DNA of 64,000 nt from positions 41,250,519-41,314,518 of the forward strand of contig CM055096.1 in assembly GCA_029204225.1 (NCBI GenBank), given 5' to 3'. The notes beneath the pieces are model-generated. The model was not told the origin of the DNA and made no database searches. It worked only from the letters and a program-made list of their open reading frames with translations. The stretch is from Diphasiastrum complanatum (lineage: Eukaryota > Streptophyta > Lycopodiopsida > Lycopodiales > Lycopodiaceae). Of the stretch, positions 46,410 to 57,564 are shown one piece after another. Numbering within the stretch: the first letter of the stretch is position 1; each line of letters starts with the position of its first letter. The translations under genes were made by a program, and so were the position numbers.

Positions 46410-49400
46410 GAAGGTTGAGAAGAGAGCTAGGGTTTACAAATTGGTTCTAGCTGCTCATCGCTAGTTAGCATTGTAAACCCTACTAAATTTTTGGATTTTT
46501 CAAGCATGTTGCCTATCACTAGCCAACCTCAAGTCTGGGAGATTTTCCAAGTTTTTTGTCATCTTGAGGGCTGCAGTAGGTTGTTGAAACGTTGGTCAAA
46601 TGTTTGCAGGTCTGAAAATGGCCTAAATAGCCCTAAAAACAGTAGTTGCAGACCCGTTTCTAGGGTTAGGTTTCAATGCAAGCATGTAGATTTCTGTCGC
46701 TGCCCTGATTTGGGCTTAGATCACTGATTTTTGCAGATTTCAGTTAGTTTTGTAGCTGGTTTTTTGCTATTGTAATCTGTAGATAGTTCCTACACTGATT
46801 GCAGCTTGTTCTGGAGATCTTTCAGGCAGTTTTCAGGTGTTTTCAGCCTATAAGTTTGTGAAAAGATATCCCTCTTGAAGTCGTTTTAGGGTTTTGCTGT
46901 TTTTTTTAATATTCAAATCTGAAAATTATGTCGATTTCAACACATTTCTAACTGTCTTTGAGGAGAAAAGGGAATTTTCAGATCTGGCTTAGAGTTTCTA
47001 CACTTGGTTAAGGCTTTCATATACAGTTCCAAAGTCTGATTTTTGGGAAAAGAGATCTTTTCTGTTAGCATGGATTCTTTGGAAGGCTCTAGCACCCAAA
47101 TACTTAGGATTCAAGAAGTTGTTGCCAGGGTAGATGCTATGGAGGCCATGTTTCAACAAATCCTTGAACAATTGAAGACATCACGATCCTCACAGAACTG
47201 GAAGCGGTATGATTGTTCAAGTGTTTCATTTTGTGGAGGGCTTGCTTGGAAGTCTCAAGACCTTTTATTGTAAAGAAGCAGACTCATAGCCTCCAAGGAG
47301 CAATTCATGGCTCTGTGTTTGAAACACAATATTAAGGGGTAGTGGTGAGCCTTGGCCTCAGGCGGTTATTTTTTGGGGTCTTGGGGTAACAAGAGGCTCA
47401 AAAGGTTTAAAAGTCAATTTTTGGAAAGGTAAGTTTCAAGTGACTGGAAAGGAGGAGGAGCAGGGGCTTCCAAGGCGGTCTAATGTCCAAAGAGGTTAGC
47501 GTCCTTAAATGCGACAAGTAGTTGTAGCTTATAGGGACAAGATAGCATGGGCAATCCGATGTTTAGAAGGGGCCAACAATATTTGTTGCTGATGCCGCAA
47601 GACCAAGGGTGTTTCAAATGAGAAAGTTATGCTTTGGTTACTTGGTAGGATGCATTTGGAAGGAATGTCCATGGACTCCAATGCAGACTTCATACAATTT
47701 GCTAGTGAAGCAGGCATGAGCACCTAAGGCGATTGAAGAGCTGGAGCGGGATGAACTCCAAGGCAACACATGTAACAATTTCCAAGTACTTCTTAATTGT
47801 TATGACTAGACAGTTGTGTGGTAAGGATGTGTGTGTTCTATTTGACACTAGGTCCTCCCATAATGTACTTGACTTTGATTGAAAGGTTGACTATGAGCAC
47901 ACAACCATCCCTGTACTAGTACATAGTCGTGAGGGCTGATGGAAAGGGTATTGTTGGGGGAGGTTTCAGGGTTGTGGGTATGCCATTAACCATTCAGAGT
48001 TAGGTTAAGAAGTTGGATTTTATGATAATGTGTTTGGCGTGTTTTCATGTGGTACTTGGGATAGTTTGCACATAGTGGTAGCTCTACATTGCTCGGGGTG
48101 CTCATGTGTATGAGTTCCAACATGATGGTAGAAAGGAGACTGAGGACACTTTTCAGGCACTGAAGGAGGGCAGGGGCCATTGCACTTGTGCTTAAGATTG
48201 TCGATCTCTAGATCGATGCAAGTGACATGGCAATACGGCCAATTCTCAGCCAGGAGGGGAGTCCAATAGCTTTTGAGAGTAAGGTGCTAACTGTTCCTCA
48301 ACATAGGTATCATACACATGAGAAGGAATTGTATGCAATTATACATTCAAGGTGTGGCGACACTTTTCTATGTTCATATCGACCATCATACTGTTAATGA
48401 CCTTTGCAATCAGCCAAAGTTGAAGGGTCGCTAGGCAGGGTGGGCCGAGCTAATGCAAGAATTTAATTTAGAGATTTTGTATCGCAAAGGGAAGGAAAAT
48501 GTGGTCGCGGATGCATTGTCTCGTATAATGTATCAAATGCCTTTCACAGTTGTTGAAAGCGAGCTCATTAGTGAGGTTAGATAGGCTCATAGAGAGATGA
48601 GCACTGCTAGAGTGTGTGGCCTAGTGCAAGCGTCATTACTAGTATTTCGAACCACGCAGCCATGTTTGTCTCCTCTGATAAGGCACACACATATCTTGCA
48701 TACACCATGGAGGGAGGTATACTAAAGAGAAATGGAAAATATTGCGTGCCATTCATCAGTAGATAGAGGCTAGATCCAAATTCAAGTTGATTGGCTCTCT
48801 GTTGTAAGATAGGTCTCACATATACATGAACGGACTTCGCCATAAGATCCTTCATGAGTGTCATGATGGTCCCTGCACAGGGCATCCTGCAATGGATAAG
48901 ACATCTGAGCTAGTAAGTTGACACTTCTTCTGGCCAGGTATAATGTGAGATGTTAGAGAGTACGTCCAACACTGCGCACGCCTTGTCAGATAAACAAGGC
49001 AAATATGGTAAGTCCACCGGGTTTACCCCATTTATTGGAGATACCCCACCGTCATCGGGAGGGCAACTTTCTAAATTTTATTGTTGGATTACCGAGGACT
49101 CAGAATCTAATGGATTCGATCTTGGTAGTTGTGGATAGGTTCACTAGGATGGTTCATTTTACTGCCACCAGAAAGAAAGTGACAACTCTGCAAGTTGCAA
49201 AATTACTCATTGATCATGTAGTGAGATTGCATGGAATTCCGAAGTCCATTGTCTTAGACAAGGATCCAAAGTGCACAGGAACATTCTGGACAACAGTGTT
49301 CGCCAAGTTTGGAACACAATTGCGGATTAGTAGTAGTGAACGCCCACAAACAGTTGGGCAGACTGAGATGGTCAACTAGGTCTTAGAGGATATGGTTATA

Positions 49401-49470
49401 GCATATGTTAGTGCAACACAAACTAACTGTGTGAAATATTTGCCACTAGTAGAGTATGTGTATAATGATA
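46410..49470 (+). mobile_element. Decayed Ty3/gypsy (gag start, protease, RNase H end, integrase)
   Basis: After a ~630-bp leader, a Gag N-terminus starts at 47070 (MDSLEGSSTQILRIQEVVAR). The next ~500 bp (47275-47750) is too decayed to read. A protease remnant, CVLFDTRSSHNVLDF, is near 47840. The C-terminus of RNase H (LEILYRKGKENVVADALSRI) follows at about 48470-48530, without a visible RT, so an internal deletion is likely. The integrase core lies at 49005-49470 (FIVGLPRTQNLMDSILVVVD; IPKSIVLDKDPKC; GTQLRISSSERPQTVGQTEM). It stops in VEYVYND, where a copia frame takes over. Confidence 0.75.
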
Positions 49471-50383
49471 AAGCATACTTCAGATTATATCATCATTATT
49501 TTGCTTTATGTTGATGATATTATTATTACGGGAAGTAATGAGCAGCAGATTGATGCCCTAATACTTGATCTTGGTATGGTTTTTGAAACCTCAGATTTAG
49601 GCCTTGAAGCGGTTCAAGATGGAAGATTGCAAGCCGATTGCTACACCTATGGAGACAGGTCTGAAATTAAGTAGTCAAGGTGATGGTGAATCATTTGACA
49701 CTACTTTATATTGTCAAGCTATTGGTTGTCTCATTTACCTATGTAATTCAAGACCGGACATTTCTTATAGTGTCTCACTCATGAGTCAATTCATGCATGC
49801 CCCGATGACATCACATTGGAAAGTGTTGAAGAGGATCTTTCGATATCGTCAAGGAACAAGAAGTCATGGATTGGTTTTTCCTGCTTGTGATGATGCATGT
49901 TTGGTTGGTTTTAGTGACTCGGATTGGGGTGGAGATCAAGACACTAGACGCTCTACAAGTGGACATTGCTTTTTCTATGGGAATTCTGCAATTTCGTGGT
50001 CAAGTAAAAAGCAGCCCACTATTGCTACTTCTTCGAGTGAGGCAGAATATAGAGTGATATTTTCAGTCACAGCAGAGTGTTTATGGCTGAGAAGACTACT
50101 TGTTGACATGAAGTTTGGCGAGCCCTCAACCACTCTTATCTTGAGTGATAGTCAAAGTGCTATTGCCATTGCATGGAATTCTGTTTTTCATGCGAGGAAG
50201 AAGCACATCGAGATCCATTATCACTTTGTTCGGGAGAGACTTCATGATGGCGACATTTTACTTGAATATTGTCCTATGGAGGATAATATTGCGGACATCT
50301 TCACTAAGGCGTTGCCTAGAGTCAGATTTGAAGCTTTATGCAAAGCTTTAAATTTGATACCACGTGTTGGTTTTGTTACATAG
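49470..50383 (+). mobile_element. Ty1/copia RT end and RNase H, long open frame
   Basis: Starts within RT at LLYVDDIIITGSNEQQIDAL (catalytic YVDD). After a frameshift near 49600 it stays open for 259 codons, from RFKMEDCKPIATPMETGLKL through IGCLIYLCNSRPDISYSVS and SDSDWGGDQDTRRSTSGHCF. RNase H follows with EYCPMEDNIADIFTKALPRV to the stop at 50383. It is the best preserved copia segment in the window. The 5' part of the element is missing; the left border is the chimeric junction inside the gypsy integrase. Confidence 0.9.
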
Positions 50384-50420
50384 TGAAGATTTCAGTTTTT
50401 GCATTGTCATTTAAGGAGGG

Positions 50421-50862
50421 TGTTAGAAATAAATGACTATGCTAAAGTTAATCCATAGGTTACTTTGACCCAAAAGGTCGAGATTTGTGTAACCATGGGT
50501 ATTTAGTTATTTAGGCCATCTTAAGTTTCAGTTGGACCCAATTTTGGTCATGTACTGACTCGTGGGTCCTTAGGGGTCTAATTTTGTTTAGGGGCCTTAT
50601 CTTGACTTTTGGGGTGCCCTACATTTAGTAAGTGGTTAACCTTAGGGTTTGGTGGCATTTGGCCACATCCAGGTAGAGTACTTAGATGCTCATTGTGTAT
50701 TCCTTTTTAACAGTTTGGCTAAGCATTGCTCTCCATTGCTCTTGTTGCTGTTTTCTCTCTCTCTCTCTCTCTTAGAGTTGGGCGCCCAGCCTCTTCTCTC
50801 TTGTTTCTTGTGGAGATTGATTGATAACTAGATCTTGGTGACTTGACTCTTGCTTTCCTACA
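50421..50862 (+). repeat. 3' LTR of the copia element (442 bp)
   Basis: The purine tract TTAAGGAGGG ends at 50420 and is followed by TGTTAGAAATAAATG; the LTR ends ...TTTCCTACA at 50862. It contains a short CT tract at about 50753-50773. No 5' LTR is present. Confidence 0.75.
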
Positions 50863-50970
50863 TAGAGGATCACCACCAAGACGGTTCTTAAGGGGGAGGG
50901 AGTGTTACGAGCCTATAACCACAGACCAACTCTAACGGAATTGATAGAGGTTGGTAAACACAGTACAGGG
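50863..50970 (+). mobile_element. Small Ty3/gypsy 3'-end fragment (PPT plus LTR start)
   Basis: AAGACGGTTCTTAAGGGGG then AGGGAGTGTTACGAGC matches, in opposite orientation, the end of the complete element at 56.2 kb (polypurine tract and TGTTACGAGC). It is a truncated relative of that chromovirus family on the plus strand. Confidence 0.7.
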
Positions 50971-51345
50971 ATCCATTCTGGTTGAACGAGTTCGTTGGTA
51001 GAAACAATGACTGTCGGAATACTGTTGGCTGCGTGTTTGCTAGAAAGACGTCTTGATAGAAACAAGACTGATAATCTGTAGTAGAAATGCAGATTACTGA
51101 AATGCCCGCGCTATGATATCATGTAGTAAAATCGCGTGTGGCGCGTGAGCGACAGCGGAAGCTCGAGGATGGAGCGACGTGTAGGAACGAAAACGTAACA
51201 TTTAGCAGCAGAAGTATTCAAGAAGCGGAATTCCTACAGATTGTGCAAATGAACAACGCAGTAGTGAGACAAAAATTGCATTCTGATAAAATATCAACAA
51301 TGAGTACAATAGCTTACTCGAGTTGTAGGAGGCCTTGCGGTGTTG
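50971..51345 (-). repeat. Partial copia LTR and leader, same family as 32.4-33.0 kb
   Basis: Aligned on the minus strand with 32265-32610: both have the Gag start next to CATTCTGGTTGA, the phrases GGTAGAAACAA and GCAGATTACTGAA, and a shared LTR end. The primer-binding site is degenerate (CTATGATATCATG instead of CTCTGATACCATG). The copy is cut at about 51345 by a LINE fragment. Confidence 0.75.
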
Positions 51346-51359
51346 AGCCAAATTGTGTG

Positions 51360-51715
51360 GTACTCATAATTACATGGATGACAGCCTTACATATATACAA
51401 GTGGAGGAAAGGTGTAAAGCCCTCCAGGAAACTAAGGAGTTGGGTAAACGAGTGATTTACATAAATGGGCAGGTTCATTATCTTGATAGTACGCCCGGGA
51501 GCTCTTGGAAGCAGAGAGTTGGGGCCCTCAGACATGGGTGCATCCCGAGGCCCTGTCCACATCGCCTATGGATTGGGGTATGGAATTGTTACGGAATACA
51601 TTCATAGTCCATAGTTGGTGCCTTCATTGGCCTTAACACCAGGACAACATTGCTACTTTTTATGGAAACTAATGAGAGTCGGAAGAGTACCTACGTTTCT
51701 AGGTTATAGATAATT
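51360..51715 (+). mobile_element. LINE fragment: ORF1 end to endonuclease start
   Basis: DDSLTYIQVEERCKALQETK and IGVWNCYGIHS match the junction of ORF1 and ORF2 in the LINE at 7.65-7.9 kb (DDLTYIQVEERKKAFQEAKE; VGVWNCNGIHSS). After a stop it continues to a trace of the LLFTETHESN region (about 51650) and then ends. It is a short internal fragment of the same family. Confidence 0.8.
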
Positions 51716-52740
51716 ATAGACTCAATATGTGGAGATATTGATATCAATGAAGCATAATGACTATAAAAGACACAATCAAGCAATCTCCCACAAAGAATGT
51801 CCAAGAGCATTTGATATAATCAATAGCTAAAGCCCTACAAGCAGTAGCAAAGGGGTCTCCCATGAAGAGTCCAAGAAGTACCAAATTACAAGTTGAATAA
51901 TCAATGAATGCCTAACGTCTAAATGATAGCACTATATATACTATCTAGAGGTGGAACCTTCCAAAGATTACGACAACATAGTGAGTGGCCTAGTACCTAA
52001 AGGTATACTAGTTAAGGGGTTTTTTTAGTGTACAACTCTCCCAACTTTAAAAAACGTTGCCCTCAATGTGACACTTACAAAAAATAAGCCCTAAAAACTA
52101 GAAAAAGGCCCCAAGCAATAGCACCAGTAATAGCAAATCATAAAGAAATATAAAAGTGGAATTATCTCTACAATACTTTGATTCATGAGGAGAAAATGCA
52201 CGCACCAATAAAGATATTGAAGGAGAGGACATAATTGTCACAATACGTATTCCAAAAGCAACACACAAATATCCACAAAGCATAGTACATCAACTATAAA
52301 TCATGATGCAAATGTATCTCTAATGAAGTGGGCAAGTGGGCAACATGATACTACTATAGGCCGTTGTATAGATGCAATAAAATAAGAAATCTAAAATAAT
52401 CATGTAACTTGCTGAAGGCACCCTAATAGCCCAAGAATGCCATAAGAAAGACCCCAACAAATGAGATATCCAAAGCTAGTCAAATATCCCAAGAGTACGT
52501 AGAAAAAACATAACCAATGTTAGAAGCTCGCGAAACACAATAGGGCTAGTATTGACTAATCCACCCAGCCATTGCACTCCCTTCTTATAATGAATGCATC
52601 ACCTAGTCCGGTGCATTGACACCATTTTCAGTTCACTAGACACCTAACTACTGAGTTGCATTTTACTTAATTTAGGGCCTTATACATTGAAGGAGGTGAC
52701 GGGGTGGGGAGAGATGAGATAGGGGTCTTCCTACAGGGGA
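51716..52740. other. Unassigned, probable gypsy LTR (minus) at 51.7-52.06 kb
   Basis: On the minus strand 52070-52030 reads like a decayed gypsy polyprotein end (IEGNVF) followed by the purine-rich tract AAAGTTGGGAGAG and TTGTACAC. This suggests that a 3' LTR occupies about 52040-51716. From 52080 to 52740 there is AT-rich sequence with no recognisable feature. Confidence 0.35.
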
Positions 52741-52747
52741 CCATGGT

Positions 52748-53153
52748 GAGAGAGAGAGAAAGAAAGAAAGATCTTTATTAATGTCCTTGAAATACCCTAA
52801 GGTATATAGGACGAAGAAAAGGTACATGTCAAGTGTGCACATAGGAGCTTAAAGCTCAATTGTCTATAAAGAAAACGATAACTACAAATACAGTGCATAA
52901 AGATGTCTGGTCCAATCAGGATCCAACATCCTGGAATAATATATCATGATGTCCATCAGCATGGAAGAAATAGTGGATGGTATGCTGTGAAGGTGTCACT
53001 GGACGTGAGTGGACCTCTGCCACCGGGTAGGCTACCGGTGTCGTCTCTGTTGCTGTGTCGCTTTGGGCTGTGGCCTAATGGTTGTCTGTCTCTTTGGCCG
53101 TTGACACTGTCTCTGCTGTCTGTGTATGGAGTCTGGAATATCATCCTCTCTAT

Positions 53154-53155
<2 letters not shown>
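52748..53155 (-). mobile_element. LINE 3' end no. 4 (minus) with stem-loop and GA/CT tail
   Basis: On the minus strand the fragment runs from 53155 down to a stem-loop ATACC-TTAG-GGTAT (plus 52792-52805), then GGACATTAATAAAG and a CT/CTTT tail (plus 52748-52770). The body is non-coding apart from short frames without domains. Its 5' edge coincides with the CT tail of the next LINE copy. Confidence 0.65.
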
Positions 53156-53250
<95 letters not shown>

Positions 53251-53440
53251 ATTAATGTCTTTTCCATGCCAAAAGGCATATAAGACTAGTAACGTACATG
53301 TTAAGTGTGTGGTATCAGTGGGAGCGTATGAATGTGTCTCCAAAATCATAGGAAAAGAAAACACCATATATAAATACTATGAACTGAATTGAACTGAAAT
53401 TTGTGACATAGGTATGAGTATAATGCTGCTAGATATACAA
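53156..53440 (-). mobile_element. LINE 3' end no. 5 (minus) with stem-loop and 91-bp CT tail
   Basis: The minus strand contains CATACGCTCCCA, then stem-loop ATGCC-TTTT-GGCAT (plus 53266-53279), GGAAAAGACATTAATTAAG and a pure CT tail at plus 53156-53246. It is closely related to copy 1 at 40.05 kb. The Ser-Leu repeat ORF over the tail is an artefact. Confidence 0.75.
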
Positions 53441-53798
53441 AGTTAGGCATAACAACAACAACATCAATATCATTAGGTCTACTGCTAAGGGAGAAGGATG
53501 TGGTGTGAGCTACGACATGAGGTAACTTTTGTGATCGCTAATGTTGTCTAGGAGGATGAGATCTAAAGATAAAATCTCTTCAGACTCAACTTCCCTCAAA
53601 GAGCATTATTGGCCTTAGTAGCCATCTGATGTGATTAAACACGGAGCTGGCCGAATGTGAATCTAAGGCTGTAACTGTCATGCATGTGACTGCATGGGCA
53701 TTACTGGCCCTCATACCTACTGTATGGTATGCATGCATGCACCCGCATTGTCCTTTGCTCTCCGGTGGTTAGTTGCACCTAGAAGTATTGTTAGGTTC

Positions 53799-53874
53799 AG
53801 TTATGGACTTGGCTCTTTACATTCGCCACCTCCATTTGCATCTACTTTACCTTTACTTTTTATGCATAAGTAGG
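53799..53874 (+). repeat. 76-bp LTR fragment, left copy
   Basis: AGTTATGGACTTGGCTCTTT to the GCATAAGTAGG end recurs at 55622-55697 with two differences. In the right copy it follows a gypsy chromodomain region and a purine-rich tract, so it is the start of an LTR. The left copy is cut after 76 bp and joins a different gypsy integrase. Sequence from 53441 to 53798 has no recognisable feature. Confidence 0.7.
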
Positions 53875-53877
53875 TTA

Positions 53878-54713
53878 CGGGAAATTTTTGGACTAAGGTG
53901 TTCGCCAAGCTGGGAACGCAGTTGCGGATGAGTAGTACTGAGCATCCTCAGACGGATGGCCAGACAGAGAGAGTGAACCAGATCTCAGAGGATATGCTTA
54001 GAGCATCTGTAAGTGGTACGCAAACAGACTGGGTAAAGCATTTACCACTATTGGAGTTTGTGTATAATGATTAGAGACATGCGTCCACGGGATTGAGTCC
54101 ATTTGAGCTCAATTATGGTTTTAGGCCAATGAGTCCTGCTACCATAGGCATTCCACAGAAGGTACCTAGCGCCGCAGAGTTTTTGACTCAAATGCAACAG
54201 AGGCTAGAGATGGCACGGGATAACTTGTCCAGGGCTATGGCCAGGGCAGAGAGTTATGCTCATGAGAACCGTACCTACAAGGAATTTGAGGTAGGAGATT
54301 GGGTATATTTACTAGTCCCTCCGAAGTCGAAGGTGCTACGCACAAGAAGGTGTGCCAAGATATCTCCTAGGTTTTGTGGACCATGGTTGATTATCAAGAA
54401 GGTTAGTGGTGTTGCTTATAAGCTACAGCTACCTGTGGGATGCAAGGTGCATCCAGTGTTTCATGTTAGCAAACTCAAGCGATGTTTGCATGATGGCGAT
54501 AATCTGGTAGAAGGTCTAGTTTCTCTGGAGGAGAAAGACACTAAAGATTATGGGCTAGATAGAGTCCTAGATCGGAGAGAGCGACGATTGAGGAATCGTC
54601 TTCTCCGAGAGTATCTAGTGGCTTGGAAAGGGCATCCATTGTCTGATGCTACTTGGGAGACGCAACAGTGTTTGCAGAAGTCTTACCCAGGATTTGTCAT
54701 AGAGGACCGATGA
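53878..54713 (+). mobile_element. Ty3/gypsy chromovirus integrase with chromodomain
   Basis: The integrase core end (AKLGTQLRMSSTEHPQTDGQ, then RVNQISEDMLRA) is followed, after one in-frame stop at about 54072, by an open frame of 206 codons. It contains MSPFELNYGFRPMSP, the basic SRAMARAESYAHENRTYKEF, GDWVYLL, ISPRFCGPW and VHPVFHVSKL. A chromodomain (DYGLDRVLDRRERRLRNRLL; YLVAWKGHPLSDATWE) closes it. Chromodomains of this kind direct integration towards particular chromatin. RT and upstream domains are missing. Confidence 0.9.
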
Positions 54714-54734
54714 CTTGCCAGAAGAGGGAAGGAT

Positions 54735-55190
54735 TGTTACGACTCAGTCTAGTTCTGACATGACCTCGGCATGACCGGTCACTCAGAGGGCCTGAGGCCA
54801 AGTTGGCAAGGGTCAGTGGCCGGAAAGGGCATCGCTTCCAAGTGGGAACCGATGTATCACAAAATCTCGTGATCCGGTGAGACCGTCTGACAAGCTGTCA
54901 GAGATGCGGTCGCGTAACCGTCGGGGCCCTAGCTGTTAGTGCTAGCCGGCAAGCAGTCGGGGTGACCAGCTGGTGTCATCGGTAATGACGGGGCATGGGG
55001 GTGGTATCCCGTGAGTTACTCACTATTCACAGGTCGCATGCAGTGTGTACGCCAAGTGGCCTGATCAACCACTGGGGGGGGTACCTCGTGTATGTTGACA
55101 GGAATAGCAGGTAGTGGACTCAAGAGGGGGGTACCTATGGTTGGGAGGATCATTCCACACACCGGCCTTCAGGAGCTGAGCAGCTTAGAG
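54735..55190 (+). repeat. 3' LTR of the chromovirus fragment
   Basis: The purine tract GAAGAGGGAAGGAT is followed by TGTTACGACTCAGTC at 54735. This start resembles the TGTTACGAGC start of the complete element at 56-61.6 kb, so the two are related families. The right border is uncertain because another gypsy integrase begins near 55190. Confidence 0.55.
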
Positions 55191-55621
55191 AGTTTTGGTT
55201 GTTCACATTCTTAGTCCTCTGACATATCGGTTGCAGCTTCCTTCTTCGACACGGGCTTGTGATATATTCCATGTCAGTTTATTACGTGCTGCTATTGAGG
55301 ATGATGCTCCTCGTGATGCTGAGTTTCCTACTGATCTAGAGTTATTTCCCCTCCTACCTGCTGCTATTCTACAGGTTCGTCTTCATCATAGTCGGCACCG
55401 ACGGCAGATTTAGTTTTTGGTATAGTGGGATGGTCGTCGTGTTGAGGAGGCCACATGGGAGCCTATGGATGTGTTCTATCATACACCTTTGCTTGTGGAC
55501 TAGGCGTGCTCTTGCTGCACCTATTGATTCCTCTTTCATAGTTGCTGATACACTAGGGCCTACTGCTTGATCCTATGCTGCCTCTTCATTTCGCGGCGGG
55601 GCTTTCTTTTGTGTTGGGGAG
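55190..55621 (+). mobile_element. Ty3/gypsy integrase C-terminus, different family
   Basis: VVHILSPLTYRLQLPSSTRA, DIFHVSLLRAAIEDDAP and, across two stops, WDGRRVEEATWEPMDVF give the end of an integrase with a chromodomain-like tail. A purine-rich stretch, GTTGGGGAGAG, precedes the LTR start at 55622. Confidence 0.75.
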
Positions 55622-55895
55622 AGTTATGGACTTGGCTCTTTACATTCGCCACGTCCATTTGCATCTACTTTACCTTTACTTTTTATGCATAAGCAGGCCT
55701 TGGGCCCTCTATTTTATTGTTTACCGACATTTAGACTATATGGTTGGCCTTGGGCCCTATTATTCATTTTATTGACATTTAGACCGTATGTTGACTCTTA
55801 TCCTCTGGACCCCTTTCTAGGGCTTACTGTTGGGTATAAGTAGGGCTCTAGTCTCACTTTCATTGCAGCTTACGATATGGATCTTTCTCCTTTAG
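55622..55895 (+). repeat. 3' LTR, interrupted by the complete gypsy element
   Basis: Starts AGTTATGGACTTGG (copy of 53799-53874) and runs to the target site TTTAG at 55891-55895, where the complete minus-strand gypsy is inserted. Whether it continues at 61602 cannot be decided, because the sequence there seems to belong to another LTR. Confidence 0.55.
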
Positions 55896-56218
55896 TGTAA
55901 TGGTTCCTCACACCACAGTAGGGCAAACACTAACTGATCCACCCAACCTTGCCTACTGAGGATTAGTAGCATGCAATTGCCAAGTGTCGGTCACGTGGCA
56001 CTGACGTGGCCGACTACACGTCGGGACCCAACTGGGGGCCCTGTCCTGCTGACAGGGTCCCTAGACTGTGTTAGGCCCGCCATGGCTATGGACCGTGCTG
56101 GGGCACACTACTCACTCTGTCTTGCCCTGTTGGTCGTGTACGCTGGACACGACCCTGACTGTGGTATCTGACCTATCTGTGTTCTCTAGGGTTCGGCACT
56201 GGTCACGAGCTCGTAACA
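55896..56218 (-). repeat. 3' LTR of the complete gypsy element (323 bp)
   Basis: Minus strand TGTTACGAGCTCGTGACC... to ...GGAACCATTACA. Near-identical to 61295-61601 except for an internal block (about 55957-56018) that is different in sequence and length. The polypurine tract CTTAAGGGGGAGGGAG (plus 56219-56234) lies just upstream on the minus strand. Target duplication TTTAG flanks it at 55891-55895. Confidence 0.95.
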
Positions 56219-56269
56219 CTCCCTCCCCCTTAAGAACCGTCTTGGTCCTCTAAGACAAAGTCTGGAAAA

Positions 56270-57408
56270 ATCTTGGGAAGGACGCTGCCTCTTTCCCGAG
56301 TGGCATTCTCAACAGGCTGATCATTCCACCTGACCAGATATTCTTGGTATTGAGTATGATAAGTCTGCGTCTCTCTACTATCAAGAATCTCCTCTGGTTC
56401 ATGTGGAGGTTGCTGAGGATCCAGTGGGAGAACTAGAACACTGTCCCCTACCAGATTTTATGATTTGGCTAAGGCTATTCGTAACTGACTTACATGAAAG
56501 ACTGGAAAAACCTTACTGCCATCTGGGAGTTCTAGTTCATAGGTGACCTCGCCTAGTCTCCTACTGATGGTAAAGGGACCACAATACCTTGGAGACAATT
56601 TAGCACATGATTTGAGGGTTTTAGAGTCAACTGGGACTCTCAAGTAGACTTTCTCACCAGCAGAGAACTGCACATCCCGTCTGCGTGGATCTGCATAATG
56701 CCTGGCTCGATCCTGGGATTGCCTAATGCTACGCTTAGCATGTTCTATTATCTGGTTTAGGTCCTCTAAAAAGTTTCTGGCTTTCTTCAACTTTTTCTTG
56801 TTTGAACCCTACAGCTATGGGTGAGCGTGGCTGAAAACTGTACATCAGCATAAATGGGCTGTATCCCGTAGCTGAATGTTTGGTACTGTTGTAAGCAAAC
56901 TCTAATATCGAGAGATACTCCTCCCAATTAGTCTGCTTTTTGCTGACGTATGCACGAAGCATATCCTCCAGCACCTGATTTACCCTCTCTGTTTGACTGT
57001 CCGTCTGTGGATGGTCAGTGGTACTCATATTAAGTTTAGTATGGAGATGAAGGAATACTGCCCTCCAAAAGTTTCCATTAAACTTATTGTCCCGGTCGCT
57101 GACTATGCCGGCAGGTAGACCGTACAATTTAAATAGCCCGTCTACAAACAACCTTGCTCTGGAGCTCTAACGATTGTTTTGGTCGGAATAAAATGGGCCA
57201 TTTTGGTCAGACGGTCAACTGTGACCCATATAGCGTCATTACCCTTTTGGGTTTTAGGCAGGCCTACTATAAAATCCATGGAGATACTCTCCCATTTACC
57301 AGTTGGTATTTCTAAGGGTTGCAACAACCCTCTTGCCTTTAAACGCTCTGCTTTATTTACTTGACATTTCTGGCAACTGGTTACATACCGTTGGACGTCC
57401 TTTTTCAT
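56270..57408 (-). pseudogene. Integrase with chromodomain (complete gypsy)
   Basis: From 57408: zinc-binding region end (YVTSCQKCQVNKAERLKARG), then the core with SMDFIVGLPKTQKGNDAIWV, GIVSDRDNKFNGNFWR and ERVNQVLEDMLRAYVSKKQT. After a frameshift near 56790 come the C-terminal part (EKVYLRVPVDSKTLK; LSPRYCGPFTI; VFPVFHVSQL) and a chromodomain-like end (EEILDSRETQTYHTQYQEYL, then VRWNDQPVENAT), which lacks the expected Trp after Ala-Thr. The catalytic Asp, Asp and Glu lie in the DFIVGL, SDRD and QTERV contexts (the last is the expected position for Glu). Confidence 0.9.
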
Positions 57409-57564
57409 ACTGGGCTAGAAAAACTGCCTACGAAGAAGCTCATAGGTCTTATGTATGCCTGGGTGTCCCGCACTAGGATTGTCATAACATTCATATAGGA
57501 CCTGTTGCCTATAATCCTCTGAATTGGGGACACATACTCTATCTCTATAGAGCAAGTACTCATC

